A DNA stretch of 64,000 bases from HGM04593 sp964470845 (GCA_964470845.1 CAYYEL010000003.1:9207-73206), one strand, 5' to 3'; positions 1 to 9,030 are shown, counted from the stretch's first letter. Translations and numbers: made by a program. Notes: a model not told the origin generated them from the sequence alone.

Positions 1-1150
1 GCGAATTGAGCATCGGGTTGTAGAGGCTGTTCAGATTGGAGCGCTCGTAGCTTGCTGTTGCAAAGTTCACACTCGCCGAGAAATTACTGTTGGGCACAGC
101 CTTTGCATCCTGACGGTGGCTCCACTGTATGCGAAAATTCTTTCCAACCGAATAATCGGGCAGATTGCGTTCGCCCTGCTTAGTAACCAAATAACTAAAA
201 TCGAAGCTACCCGAATATCTGTAACGCTGTGCATAACGCGAAGCGGCAGCCACACCCCACGAGCCTTTTGTAAAAATTTCGCCCGTAAGGCGCAAATCCA
301 TCCTGTCGCTTATGGCAAAATAATATCCTCCGTCGCGCAAATAGAAGCCTCGCTCGGTCTCATCGCCATACGATGGCATAATAAATCCCGACGAATAATC
401 GCTTGTGAAAGGGAAAAATCCGAAAGGTATTGCAAGTGGCAGGGGAACATCCTCAACGACCAAATAGGCCGGGCCAAAGACAACATCTTTCTTGGGACGT
501 GTCTTAGCACGTGTCATTGCAACGTAAAAGTGAGGATGAGGGGCATCGCAAGTAGTGTATTTTCCTCCTTGAATATAAAAAACATTGTTGCTATCCTTTT
601 TAGCGTCGCGGCCTGTCATAAAGCCATCACCCTGTTGAGTAAAGACATTATTTATTTTTCCTCGCTTGCTCTTGAAATTATAGCTTATGCGGTCGGTCTC
701 GTACGGAGTACCTGCATCGGAGAATACCGGCAGACCAACCATCTGCCCGGTACTGTCGGGACGCCCGAGTGCGTGCACTACACTACTGTCAATATCCATT
801 GAAATAACATCGGCCGTAAGCTCAATTTTCTCATAGTTCACCTGCCCCGCACCGTAAAGATAGGCGTTGCCGCCACGTGTCCACACAAGAGAATCATTGG
901 CTGTATATTTCACAGGGGCGTCAAGAGCATCTTTTTGCTCTTTCTTGGCCGAATCACCGGCAGCAGAATCGAGAGAAATTTCAATTGAGAGAGTATCTGC
1001 AAGAATTGTAGTGTCGGAGAATAATACGTCAATAGCGTTTATGCCCCGAGAGGTTATATTCTTGGCCGGCAGAGGTATCGACAATACCACTGCCACGAAA
1101 AGCAATATAGTATATATAATTTTACTTACTCTATTCAACTCCATTGACAT
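1..1150 (-). CDS. lptD: LPS-assembly outer membrane protein LptD, N-terminal part (cut by window edge)
   Basis: Reading the minus strand from ATG at 1150 gives an open frame of about 383 codons with no stop before the window edge. A signal-peptide-like segment (IIYTILLFVAVVLSIPL) is followed by a periplasmic OstA-like region, then the motif VEDVPLPLAIPFGFFPF and the first strands of a barrel. This motif and layout are typical of the Bacteroidota LptD, which inserts LPS into the outer leaflet of the outer membrane; the family is usually 850-900 residues, so more than half is missing here. A second ATG at 1144 is equally possible. A TATCTTCG box at 1170-1177 lies close upstream. Identity is by recognition of the sequence type. 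Confidence 0.82.
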   Translation of the reverse strand, partial: MSMELNRVSKIIYTILLFVAVVLSIPLPAKNITSRGINAIDVLFSDTTILADTLSIEISLDSAAGDSAKKEQKDALDAPVKYTANDSLVWTRGGNAYLYGAGQVNYEKIELTADVISMDIDSSVVHALGRPDSTGQMVGLPVFSDAGTPYETDRISYNFKSKRGKINNVFTQQGDGFMTGRDAKKDSNNVFYIQGGKYTTCDAPHPHFYVAMTRAKTRPKKDVVFGPAYLVVEDVPLPLAIPFGFFPFTSDYSSGFIMPSYGDETERGFYLRDGGYYFAISDRMDLRLTGEIFTKGSWGVAAASRYAQRYRYSGSFDFSYLVTKQGERNLPDYSVGKNFRIQWSHRQDAKAVPNSNFSASVNFATASYERSNLNSLYNPMLNS

Positions 1151-1169
1151 TCACTGTCCGTTCAAGTTG

Positions 1170-1177
1170 CGAAGATA
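1170..1177 (-). promoter_or_regulatory. -7 promoter box of lptD
   Basis: TATCTTCG on the minus strand, matching the Bacteroidota -7 consensus TAnnTTTG in all but one position, 20 bases upstream of the lptD ATG. It would give a very short 5' leader. Confidence 0.55.
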
Positions 1178-1319
1178 CTAAATAAAAAGAAGCAAACAGC
1201 ACTTTTTGAGATAAAAAAGCACAAACGGCCACAAACATTAAGCCTTTTTTACTCTTATCGAGCAATATTTCACAAAAAAACAAGAAGATAACAAAACCCG
1301 GGAGCAGCGCAAGCCAAGA

Positions 1320-1859
1320 TTATCCAAACAACTGTTGCCACTCCTCGACACGTTTCAAAGAGGCGTCGGAGATTTTAGCCATACTCGCCTTTACCTGCTC
1401 AAAAGTACGCGGCTCGTACAAATATTTGGTCTTTGAGTAGAATTTATCGGCAAAGCAAATCACCTGTTCTTCGAGCGTCTGAGGTCGCATATCGACAAGC
1501 GGCAGAGGCCACCCATTCTCGCGAATCTGCTCCACTGTGAGCCCCGTCCCCGTATGACGCTCACTCACAAGCGCGTGCTGCGAATAACCCTCGGAGCGCA
1601 AAAGCTCGGCTCCAAGATACCCGTGGCATATATAAGGATGCTCACCGTAACAACGTATGCCCGGAGCATCCGTCAAAAAAACGCCAATATCGTGCAACAT
1701 TGCGGCCTCCTCAATAAACTGTTCATTCATAGAAAGTTCGGGGTGGCGACGCGACATCTCAAGCGCCAAATCAGTTACTTTCTGCGCGTGCGTCATATAA
1801 ATATGCCTCAACCGGGCATCATCCGTGTAATATTTATCTATTATCTCTTGAAAATTCAT
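1320..1859 (-). CDS. HD-domain phosphohydrolase
   Basis: 179 residues with the HD-superfamily signature: H24, the doublet H56-D57 in MLHDIGVF, and a late Asp in CFADKFYSKT. These residues bind metal in nucleotide or phosphate-ester hydrolases. The protein is soluble and has no signal peptide. The substrate cannot be told from the sequence; small stand-alone HD proteins of this type are usually left uncharacterised. It stands alone, pointing towards lptD. A copy of the dispersed hairpin repeat with a degenerate -7 box (TATATTTGC) lies about 60-155 bases upstream and may drive it. Confidence 0.75.
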   Translation of the reverse strand: MNFQEIIDKYYTDDARLRHIYMTHAQKVTDLALEMSRRHPELSMNEQFIEEAAMLHDIGVFLTDAPGIRCYGEHPYICHGYLGAELLRSEGYSQHALVSERHTGTGLTVEQIRENGWPLPLVDMRPQTLEEQVICFADKFYSKTKYLYEPRTFEQVKASMAKISDASLKRVEEWQQLFG

Positions 1860-1918
1860 AATTTAATTAGAAAATATTAACCTAATAGAGTAAACAAACT
1901 TGTTTTCCTAAAGCATTT

Positions 1919-2013
1919 GCAAATATATGAACAAACGAGCAAGAAACACAAAGTTTACTTTAGTGTTTTTTACAGCGAGTGCAGTTTATATTCGAGTGTA
2001 ACTCAAATATTTG
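1919..2013 (-). repeat. Dispersed two-hairpin repeat, copy D (diverged)
   Basis: Reverse-oriented, diverged relative of the elements at 33262 and 62481. It keeps both blocks ACGAGC/GCGAGTGCAG and both hairpins. Hairpin 1 (1944-1968) has arms AAACACAAAGT and ACTTTAGTGTTT; compared with the other copies, T-A pairs became C-G and a G-C pair became A-T with matching changes in the other arm. Hairpin 2 (1987-2010) pairs ATATT-C-GAGT with ACTC-A-AATAT. It fills most of the 379-base gap between the HD gene and the VTC gene; I see nothing else there beyond AT-rich sequence. Confidence 0.75.
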
Positions 2014-2238
2014 AATAAAATATTACACATTATAGTCATAAAAACATTGTTTATATATAACTTTTTACTATTTTTGCACTTATGCGTGAAGATAACATCA
2101 GTATCGGTATAAAGACACAAAACATTTCTTGCCCTGCCTTATATTATCTTCGACCATAAGCCCCGATGTAAGCCGTCGAAACACACAAACAACAAAAAAG
2201 GCGAGCAACAAAAGACTTTTAAGCACACAAAAGCAACA

Positions 2239-3006
2239 ATGAACGATAAGAGGCTCATAGATTTAACGCAACAACTTCCCCCTATATCTCTCGAAGAGAT
2301 GTCGGGTATCAAACTTATGAACCGCACCGACACTAAATTTGTTGCAACACTATCGCAACTGTATCAATTCTTATCGTCCGTTGAGGGACAATATTATATT
2401 CAGCAGATAAATGACAAGCGCATCGCATCGTACCACACTGTTTATTTCGACACAGCCGACTTTCTTATGTACACAATGCACCATAATGGTAAAGCAAGGC
2501 GCGAAAAGATAAGAGTGCGCACATATTTAGACAGCAACAGCACGTTTCTTGAGGTAAAGAACAAGAACAATCACGGCCGTACAAAGAAAAAGCGTATATC
2601 GGTAACAGACGCCTCGACGCTTGCCGGTGAGGCCGAGAGTGTAATCCCCTTCTTGGCCAAGCACGCTTGGTACAGGCTCGACGAAATATCACCCGTAACC
2701 GAGAATTACTTCAATCGCATAACATTGGTAAATTACGGAAAGACCGAACGATTGACAATAGATTTTGGACTGAAATTTCACAACCTTGCCACCAACGAGC
2801 GCAAACAGCTCGACCGTGTAGCAATAATCGAGCTGAAACGCGATGGCAACGTCTTTTCGCCGGCTCTTGCCATAATACGCGACCTGCGCATCAAGCGTTC
2901 GGGCTTCAGCAAATACTGTATAGGCAGCATACTGACAAATAAAAACTTGAAAATAAACAATTTCAAAGAGAGAGTAAGATTCATTCAACGCCTCGAAAAT
3001 AAATAA
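2239..3006 (+). CDS. VTC-domain protein (polyphosphate polymerase-like)
   Basis: 255 residues covering one VTC domain, the tunnel-fold catalytic domain of yeast VTC4 polyphosphate polymerase. The basic and acidic residues that line the tunnel are visible in order: TDTKFVA, REKIRVRTY, FLEVKNK followed by GRTKKKRI, IDFGLKF, AIIELKRDG and FSKYCIG. No signal peptide or membrane segment, so it should act in the cytoplasm, probably against the membrane protein encoded next. First gene of a tight operon (8 bases to the next gene). In other bacteria VTC genes sit beside DUF4956 and CotH-type genes, which fits this context. Whether it makes polyphosphate or uses the fold for another phosphoryl transfer is not known. 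Confidence 0.82.
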   Translation: MNDKRLIDLTQQLPPISLEEMSGIKLMNRTDTKFVATLSQLYQFLSSVEGQYYIQQINDKRIASYHTVYFDTADFLMYTMHHNGKARREKIRVRTYLDSNSTFLEVKNKNNHGRTKKKRISVTDASTLAGEAESVIPFLAKHAWYRLDEISPVTENYFNRITLVNYGKTERLTIDFGLKFHNLATNERKQLDRVAIIELKRDGNVFSPALAIIRDLRIKRSGFSKYCIGSILTNKNLKINNFKERVRFIQRLENK

Positions 3007-3014
3007 CACGAAAT

Positions 3015-3776
3015 ATGGACATACTAACTACCCTGACATCAATGGATGCTACATTTTTGAACGCATTCTTCGACCTTAATGATCTGTTGAGCAGCGATGC
3101 TGCTGCAACCGAGCCCGTAAAAGGAGCTCTTCTGAACATCCCCGGAATAATAAATTTGCTTGTAGGATTCTTTATCAACATTATCTTCGTGGGAATAGTT
3201 GTGCGATTTTTCTATTACCCTAAATGCAAACGCAGCGAATATTTCTTTACCTTCATACTAATAGCCATAAGCATCTTCCTACTAATTTATCTGTTGGGAG
3301 GCGTTAAATTAAAGACGGGCTTTGCACTTGGATTGTTTGCCATATTCAGCATCATTCGCTACCGCACCGAGCAGGTTGCCATACGCGAAATGACCTACCT
3401 GTTCATAATCATAGCAATGAGCGCCATAAACGGTCTGATAATGGAGGAGTTGAGTTACTCCGAAATGATTGTGGCCAACCTCTTGTTCATCGCCTCCATA
3501 TGGGCGTGCGAGAGCCATCTTTTCATCAAGCACCTATCGTACAAGGTAATAAAATACGACAACATAAACCTTATCACCCCCGACAAAGAGCCCGAGCTTA
3601 TAGAAGACCTCAAAAAGCGTACCGGCCTTAACATTGTCAAGGTCGAGGTTGGCGGCATCGACTTTTTAAAAGATGCAGCAATAATAAAAATGTACTATCG
3701 TCCCACCGACGATTCAATAAACACAGTTGACACAATAATTAAAGCTCCAAGCGATGAATTCAAGATTAAAAACTAA
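3015..3776 (+). CDS. DUF4956 integral membrane protein
   Basis: 253 residues. At least four hydrophobic segments are visible (about 43-66, 78-98, 104-140 with the family signature FSIIRYRT then REMTYLF, and 150-165). A soluble C-terminal domain of about 80 residues follows. This is the membrane partner regularly found next to bacterial VTC-domain genes; its biochemical function is unknown. The stop overlaps the next gene by 23 bases, so translation is probably coupled. An inner-membrane pore or scaffold for the VTC product is a guess from context only. Confidence 0.8.
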   Translation: MDILTTLTSMDATFLNAFFDLNDLLSSDAAATEPVKGALLNIPGIINLLVGFFINIIFVGIVVRFFYYPKCKRSEYFFTFILIAISIFLLIYLLGGVKLKTGFALGLFAIFSIIRYRTEQVAIREMTYLFIIIAMSAINGLIMEELSYSEMIVANLLFIASIWACESHLFIKHLSYKVIKYDNINLITPDKEPELIEDLKKRTGLNIVKVEVGGIDFLKDAAIIKMYYRPTDDSINTVDTIIKAPSDEFKIKN

Positions 3777-4605
3777 GAAAATCGCGGCCTGTGCAGCCGC
3801 ACTGTTACTATCGTTAATGCCCGCGAGCAGCCTATTTGCTCAGAGCGACGATTTTGGTATTTGGACAAGCCTCGAAGCAAAGAAGAAACTAACCGAAAAG
3901 TTAGACGTTACATTCGAGGGAGAGTTACGAACAATTGAGGGTGTCAGTCAGACCGACCGCCGTTCATTAGGCGTGGCAATGAGCTACGAGTTTGCAAAGT
4001 GGCTCAAGGCCGATATTGGTTACATATACATCCAATCGTACAACACCGAGGAAAAAAGCCTAAAGGAATATGTGGGCGACGACGAATTGGGCAACCCCGT
4101 ACACAACTACAACATCGACCACGCCTATTGGGAGAACAGAGACCGTTTTTACCTCTCACTAACAGCAAGCTGCAAGATAGGCCGTGTAAAAATATCACTA
4201 CGCGAGCGTCTGCAATATCAACACACACACAGCGCCCTTATCTACGAGGACAAATATCGCTACACATTTGATATGCTCGACCCCAATAACCCCTATCCCA
4301 GACCCGAGGACGACCCCAACAGCGACGCCGAGCTTAAGGACGACAAGCACAACACCGTGCTACGCTCGCGCCTGACAGCAAAATGGGATATAAAAAAATG
4401 CAAAATAGAGCCTTTCGCCTCGATAGAGTTGTTCACACGCACCGACGAGTGGCGCACACACGACAAAATACGTTACCGCATCGGTGCAAGCTACAAGATT
4501 GACAAAGACAACGAATTATCACTATACTATCTGTTCCAAGATAACCATTCGAGCAAGAGCCCTGCCTTGCACGCAATAGGCGTAGGCTACTCGTTCGACC
4601 TATAA
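3754..4605 (+). CDS. DUF2490 outer-membrane protein
   Basis: 283 residues with a signal peptide (hydrophobic AACAAALLLSLMPASS, likely cut after SLFAQ). The body alternates polar and aromatic residues as in a beta-barrel (DFGIWTSLEAKKKL, LKADIGYIYIQSY, LSLYYLFQD) and ends in an aromatic-aliphatic strand, GVGYSFDL, typical of outer-membrane proteins. This matches DUF2490, a Bacteroidota outer-membrane family of unknown function. Third gene of the VTC operon, overlapping the DUF4956 gene by 23 bases, 5 bases before the next. It may export or anchor the operon's product at the surface, which is inference. Confidence 0.75.
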   Translation: MNSRLKTKKIAACAAALLLSLMPASSLFAQSDDFGIWTSLEAKKKLTEKLDVTFEGELRTIEGVSQTDRRSLGVAMSYEFAKWLKADIGYIYIQSYNTEEKSLKEYVGDDELGNPVHNYNIDHAYWENRDRFYLSLTASCKIGRVKISLRERLQYQHTHSALIYEDKYRYTFDMLDPNNPYPRPEDDPNSDAELKDDKHNTVLRSRLTAKWDIKKCKIEPFASIELFTRTDEWRTHDKIRYRIGASYKIDKDNELSLYYLFQDNHSSKSPALHAIGVGYSFDL

Positions 4606-4610
4606 TTATA

Positions 4611-5093
4611 ATGCACTATAAAATGAGAAGATTATTTTTCACAATAATAGCATCATTGCTTCTTACCCTGCCAACAATAGCACAAGAGGCTCGCACCGGC
4701 CTTGTCATAAAGACCGGTGGCAACGAACAGACTGTGCAATTTGACGAGCTGCGCCGAATAACATTCGATGGTACGACCGTGCAGATACAGAAGCACAACG
4801 GAACGACCATCAGCGAGGATATGGCAGATATTATTTATATACAGGCCATAACAAAAAGCACCGACATTATCGCCCCACAAATAAGCGAAAATCTTGTAGG
4901 GTACATATCAAACGACGCTATTACGGTTAACTGTGCAGCCGATGCAACAGTTGAGATTTTCAACATCAGCGGCAGCCACATAGCAACGATGAAACTCGAC
5001 GCCGAGAATGGGACAATAAGCATTGCAACATTACCCAAAGGTATATATATACTGCGTGCAGATGGTAGAACCGCAAAATTCTTAAAACGATGA
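4611..5093 (+). CDS. Small secreted protein with C-terminal sorting-like domain
   Basis: 160 residues. Signal peptide (LFFTIIASLLLTLPTIA, cut near AQE), then a short N-terminal module (QTVQFDELRRITFDG) that is echoed at the start of the next gene product (IPIKEYNDIRFDAEQ). The last 70 residues look like a C-terminal sorting or Ig-like domain, with FNISGSHIATMKLD, LPKGIYILRADGRT and AKFLKR at the end. Start could also be the Met five codons in. Its stop overlaps the next gene's start (ATGA), so the two are coupled. No function recognised. Confidence 0.65.
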   Translation: MHYKMRRLFFTIIASLLLTLPTIAQEARTGLVIKTGGNEQTVQFDELRRITFDGTTVQIQKHNGTTISEDMADIIYIQAITKSTDIIAPQISENLVGYISNDAITVNCAADATVEIFNISGSHIATMKLDAENGTISIATLPKGIYILRADGRTAKFLKR

Positions 5094-6799
5094 AAAAGGC
5101 ACTATTCATTACTGCATTAGCAACATTAGCAGCAGTTTCGGGCAAGGCACAGTCGCTACACGTCTGCAACAAGAACGGTACCACAATAGAGATACCCATA
5201 AAAGAATACAACGATATAAGATTCGATGCCGAGCAAAAATTTATCAAATTCACCGATTTAATAAATGATTATTGGAATATCCACTATTTTGCAACGGCAG
5301 ATATAGACAGTATAGTACCCCGCAAGCCCATAAACGGCACACCACTTGAGGTTGAAGTTACACCCGAAATAACCATCGGCAACGACACCCCCGCATTCGA
5401 CGAAATAACCGAGACAATCATCACCGACGAAACAATCGACGAGGCGGGCGACTTTATCGAAAATTACGCACCCGAGAAACGTGTAACAATCACTTTCAGC
5501 GAGACAGGCGTCAGCGTAACGCCAAGTATTGTAAGTGGAATAAAATTTTCCACTAAAGACAACACACACCTCACAATTGATGCCACAGTGGGCAAGGTGC
5601 AGTATATTATAAAAGGTAAATGCAGCGATGGTTCGCTGAAGATATATAGTACAAAGAAATTCCAACTGATGTTGGGCGGGCTCGACCTTACCAACTGTCA
5701 AGGCCCGGCCATTAACATACAGACAGGAAAGACCATCTACTTTACCATCGGCGTAGGCACCACAAACAACCTTTGCGACGGAGTTATATATGACGAAGCC
5801 CCCACCATCGATGGAAAAGTGGAAGACCAAAAAGGAACACTCTTTGCCGAGGGGCAAATAATCTTCAATGGTACGGGTACACTGAACATCACCAGCCTTG
5901 GAGGACACGGCGTTTGCAGCGACGACTACATACGCATACGCAGCGGCAAGATAAATATCCTCTCGGCCGTTAAAGACGGCTTCCACACGAACGACCTTTT
6001 CCGCGTGGGACGCACCACTGCACAGCGCCCCGAAATCAGCGTATCGTGTGCAGGCGACGCCATCGACTGTGGAAAAGGCAATGTACTTATAGAGGCCGGC
6101 ATACTGACACTCAACAGCGCAGGCGAGGCCATCAAAGTATCGAACGAGGATGCCGACCCCGCAGTGAGCGCATCGGCAACCATCAACGGCGGACTGATAA
6201 AAATCTACACCGGCGAGGCTAAAAGCTCGGCAATAAAATGTGAAGGCAACTACACACAGACCGGCGGCATTATAATAGCCGAAACCGAAGGCAATGGCTC
6301 GAAAATAATAAACTGCGACGGCAGTATGAGCCTCTCGGCGGGCAGCATCACCGGCATTGCAACAGGCGGCATCCACGAGGCTGACACAACCGCAGCCGCC
6401 GGAATAAAATGTGCAGGCGAGCTTACCGTAAAAGGCGGCACAGTGGCTATTAAATGTACCGGAGAGGGTGCAAAAGCCATAAACTGCGACAGCAATGTAA
6501 CATTAGACAACGGTAACATTACCCTCATTGCCGAAGGAGAAAACTACTACGACAATGCCGATAACAAGAAATCACGTGCCATTACCTGCACAGACTTAAC
6601 AGTAAATGGCGGAACACTCATTGCATTATCGGATAAGGACATTGCAATCTCGGCCGATAATCTTACCCTGAATGGCGGTATAGTAAAAGCACTATCGCCC
6701 AATAACATATCGTCATTGAATTCCAGCCTATACATAAACAGCGGATGGTTGATGCTAAAATGCTTTTCAACCAACTACCCTGACACCCCTGCAAGATAA
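5090..6799 (+). CDS. Secreted carbohydrate-binding domain protein (Cthe_2159/PF14262-like)
   Basis: 569 residues. Signal peptide (ALFITALATLAAVSGKAQ), a 60-residue N-terminal module shared with the preceding gene, then a long repetitive right-handed beta-helix with recurring turns such as GIKCAGELTVKGGTVAIKC, AINCDSNVTLDNGN and ITCTDLTVNGGT. This pattern matches the Cthe_2159 family, whose founder from Clostridium thermocellum binds cellulose and polygalacturonate. Last gene of the VTC operon. PF14262 and VTC/DUF4956 genes also neighbour each other in Firmicutes, so the link looks functional. Surface polymer binding is the best guess for its role. Confidence 0.78.
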   Translation: MKKALFITALATLAAVSGKAQSLHVCNKNGTTIEIPIKEYNDIRFDAEQKFIKFTDLINDYWNIHYFATADIDSIVPRKPINGTPLEVEVTPEITIGNDTPAFDEITETIITDETIDEAGDFIENYAPEKRVTITFSETGVSVTPSIVSGIKFSTKDNTHLTIDATVGKVQYIIKGKCSDGSLKIYSTKKFQLMLGGLDLTNCQGPAINIQTGKTIYFTIGVGTTNNLCDGVIYDEAPTIDGKVEDQKGTLFAEGQIIFNGTGTLNITSLGGHGVCSDDYIRIRSGKINILSAVKDGFHTNDLFRVGRTTAQRPEISVSCAGDAIDCGKGNVLIEAGILTLNSAGEAIKVSNEDADPAVSASATINGGLIKIYTGEAKSSAIKCEGNYTQTGGIIIAETEGNGSKIINCDGSMSLSAGSITGIATGGIHEADTTAAAGIKCAGELTVKGGTVAIKCTGEGAKAINCDSNVTLDNGNITLIAEGENYYDNADNKKSRAITCTDLTVNGGTLIALSDKDIAISADNLTLNGGIVKALSPNNISSLNSSLYINSGWLMLKCFSTNYPDTPAR

Positions 6800-6810
6800 A
6801 AGCAGATATA

Positions 6811-6847
6811 AAAAATGCAGGGCACTTCAAAAGCGCCCTGCATTTTT
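6811..6847. terminator. Bidirectional terminator between the VTC operon and pyrH
   Basis: GC-rich hairpin with arms GCAGGGC and GCCCTGC, extended by AAAAAT on one side and ATTTTT on the other, lying between two converging genes. Confidence 0.8.
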
Positions 6848-6864
6848 ATATCATATAGCAGAGA

Positions 6865-7575
6865 TTAAGGATGCACAAAAGTACCAATCTCCTCGCCGTC
6901 CATCACCTTTTTAAGGTTTCCGACAACATCCATATTAAAGACATAAATAGGCAGATTATTCTCGCGGCACATTGCCGTTGCAGTAATATCCATCACCTTC
7001 AAACCACGGCTGATAACCTCGTCGTAAGAAATATCATTAAATTTAGTGGCCGAGGGGTCTTTCTCGGGGTCGGCTGTGTAAATACCATCGACACGTGTCC
7101 CCTTGAGCATCACGTCGGCCTCAATCTCAATACCACGAAGCGACGAGCCTGTATCGGTTGTAAAATAAGGACTACCCGTACCGGCAGCCATAATAACCAC
7201 ACGTCCTTCTTTCATTGCATCAATGGCCCTCCATTTTGTATAAAACTCACCAACAGGCTCCATACGGATAGCCGTAAGCACTTTGGTGGGCACTCCGAGA
7301 GCCTCAAGTGCCGAGCTCAGAGCCAAACTGTTAATTACAGTGGCCATCATTCCCATTTGGTCGCCCTTCACACGGTCGAAGCCTTTGCCCGCACCGGTAA
7401 GACCACGGAATATGTTACCGCCACCGATAACAATACCAATCTGCACGCCCATTGCGGCCACCTCTTTAATCTGTGCAGCATACTCGCCCAGACGCTTTAC
7501 ATCAATACCATAGCCCTGTTCGCCCATAAGGCTCTCTCCACTCAATTTAAGGAGAATACGATTAAATTTTGCCAT
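6865..7575 (-). CDS. pyrH: Uridylate kinase (UMP kinase)
   Basis: 236 residues, the normal length. UMP + ATP gives UDP + ADP in pyrimidine nucleotide synthesis; cytoplasmic hexamer of the amino acid kinase fold. Visible motifs: N-terminal RILLKLSGESLMG, IVIGGGNIFRG, DQMGMMATVINSLAL (UMP binding), GTGSPYFTTDTGSSLR and the ending NLPIYVFNMD. Monocistronic. A TATCTTCG box at 7614-7621 with TTG 20 bases further upstream forms a good promoter. Confidence 0.95.
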   Translation of the reverse strand: MAKFNRILLKLSGESLMGEQGYGIDVKRLGEYAAQIKEVAAMGVQIGIVIGGGNIFRGLTGAGKGFDRVKGDQMGMMATVINSLALSSALEALGVPTKVLTAIRMEPVGEFYTKWRAIDAMKEGRVVIMAAGTGSPYFTTDTGSSLRGIEIEADVMLKGTRVDGIYTADPEKDPSATKFNDISYDEVISRGLKVMDITATAMCRENNLPIYVFNMDVVGNLKKVMDGEEIGTFVHP

Positions 7576-7723
7576 ATTTTCGATTTTTAAAATTGTTACG
7601 CACTTACTTTCTGCGAAGATAGATTATTTTTTGCAAAGGTGCAACAAAGGTTAAATAATACTATCTTTTGCCTCATCTAAAAAAAAATAGCTACCTTAGC
7701 GCCCAAATAAACAATAAGCAATA

Positions 7724-7939
7724 ATGAGATTCCTAAAAAACCCCAATTGGACAGTAGCCATACTATTCATATACACAACCTGTATGTACATCTATTTTTT
7801 CCCGCGCAATCACGAGATGAGCGACACTGAAAAATGGACAGTAATGGGTGTATCTTATGCTGCGCTTGCAGTCCTGTGGTTCTTGATGCGTCGCCGACAG
7901 CGTCTGCGCAAAGAGCGTGAAAATGAGCTGAAGAGATAG
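7724..7939 (+). CDS. Small two-helix membrane protein
   Basis: 71 residues with two hydrophobic segments (WTVAILFIYTTCMYIYF and WTVMGVSYAALAVLWFL) and a strongly basic C-terminal tail (MRRRQRLRKERENELKR). No family recognised. TACCTTAG about 30 bases before the ATG resembles a -7 box. Converges with birA, with one base between stops. Confidence 0.55.
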   Translation: MRFLKNPNWTVAILFIYTTCMYIYFFPRNHEMSDTEKWTVMGVSYAALAVLWFLMRRRQRLRKERENELKR

Positions 7940-7940
7940 T

Positions 7941-8693
7941 TCACAAACACAGTTCCACCTCTTTAAAAGCATAGCGCGAGAGCACTTCATCGTTTCGACG
8001 CAACAAAAGATGCCCATCAGCCTCGACATCCTCAATCCGGGCAATAAAACTCCCCGCGGCATCGGAATATTTTAGCTCGTGCCCCCATCCTATGAGCGAG
8101 CGTTTATACTCGTCTGACAATAATGCCTCAGAATTAGAAATCATAGAGTAGCGTTGCGAAAAAGAGCGCAGGAGCACCTCGACTACACTCATCACCGAAA
8201 AATCCCTACCCCGAAGCACTTTCATCGACACCGGCCTGCGCTCAAGGGGTGGAAACTTCGTCTGATTGACATTAAGCCCGATACCGATTATTGCTTGTGA
8301 AATATAATCGGCCTCATAATCAAGCTCGACAAGAATACCTGCGAGTTTTTTATCCCCCACATATATATCATTAGGCCATTTAAGCTGCGCCTCAATGCCA
8401 TACTCACTCATTGCGTCGCGCACCGACAATGCCACAGCCTGCGACAGAAGAAACTGACGCTCGGGAGCAAGAAAGCGAGGAGCAACAAGCAGCGTCAGCA
8501 GCATATTCTCGCCCGGGAGCGAGTGCCAGCTATTGCCACGCTGTCCACGACCGGCAGTCTGCTCGTCGGCAAGCACAGCTATAATCCCCTCAGAGCCACC
8601 GGCGGCACTCCAAAGAGCCTCGGCATTGGCACGCACATAATCATTCGTCGAATCGACAATCGACAAGCGCTTGACAAAAAAATCATCTACCAT
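7941..8693 (-). CDS. birA: Biotin--[acetyl-CoA-carboxylase] ligase, catalytic domain only
   Basis: 250 residues from the ATG at 8693 (MVDDFFVKRL). The frame runs further upstream, but that part overlaps the neighbouring gene and is not protein-like. The enzyme makes biotinyl-AMP and biotinylates carboxylase carrier proteins. Motifs: GRGQRGNSWHSLPG, LKWPNDIYVG, LAGILVELD and GIGLNVNQ. There is no N-terminal HTH, so it is a class I ligase without repressor function. Its start overlaps the end of the MmcQ/YjbR gene by 11 bases, and yraN precedes that gene, so the three form one operon. Confidence 0.9.
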   Translation of the reverse strand: MVDDFFVKRLSIVDSTNDYVRANAEALWSAAGGSEGIIAVLADEQTAGRGQRGNSWHSLPGENMLLTLLVAPRFLAPERQFLLSQAVALSVRDAMSEYGIEAQLKWPNDIYVGDKKLAGILVELDYEADYISQAIIGIGLNVNQTKFPPLERRPVSMKVLRGRDFSVMSVVEVLLRSFSQRYSMISNSEALLSDEYKRSLIGWGHELKYSDAAGSFIARIEDVEADGHLLLRRNDEVLSRYAFKEVELCL

Positions 8694-9030
8694 ATTTCGC
8701 ACGTATCTTTTTGGGTAACTTTTTAAGAACCTCGTCGTATGAATGAGCAATGCAATCGCACACAAGCTCATCGCTAAGATGTTCAATATCAAGCTGATTC
8801 CAATATTTTTTATTCCAATGCCACGCAGGAGCAATCTGCTCATAAGCCTCACGCAATTCAATGGCACGCTCGGGGTTACACTTTACACAAAACCAAGAGG
8901 TATTCATTAAATCGACACAAGCAAAAATCTTACCCTCGACACGAAACACTAACGTCGTCTCGTCGAATGGAAAATCCTCCGTTGCCCCCTGCCTGCTAAG
9001 GCAGAAAAGGCGAGCATCCTCTATATTCAT
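8683..9030 (-). CDS. MmcQ/YjbR family protein
   Basis: 115 residues with the family's pattern: VEGKIFACVDLM, a conserved WFCVKCNPERAIELREAYE, then PAWHWNKKYWNQLD and the end SYDEVLKKLPKK. The fold (CyaY-like) is often called DNA-binding in databases but the role is unproven. Middle gene of the yraN-MmcQ-birA operon, overlapping both neighbours (ATGA with yraN, 11 bases with birA). Confidence 0.85.
   Translation of the reverse strand: MNIEDARLFCLSRQGATEDFPFDETTLVFRVEGKIFACVDLMNTSWFCVKCNPERAIELREAYEQIAPAWHWNKKYWNQLDIEHLSDELVCDCIAHSYDEVLKKLPKKIRAKYGR

Noticed and set aside
116..802. Long plus-strand frame at the left edge
   Set aside because: It is antisense to lptD; its translation is low-complexity and lacks any protein pattern, while the minus strand reads as a clear LptD.
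5258..6376. 372-codon minus-strand frame
   Set aside because: Antisense to the PF14262 repeat gene; its Cys/Tyr/Val-rich translation is typical of the shadow of a Gly/Thr-rich beta-helix.
8694..8867. N-terminal extension of birA with a hydrophobic stretch
   Set aside because: Overlaps the MmcQ/YjbR gene on the same strand in another frame. BirA has its normal length from 8693.
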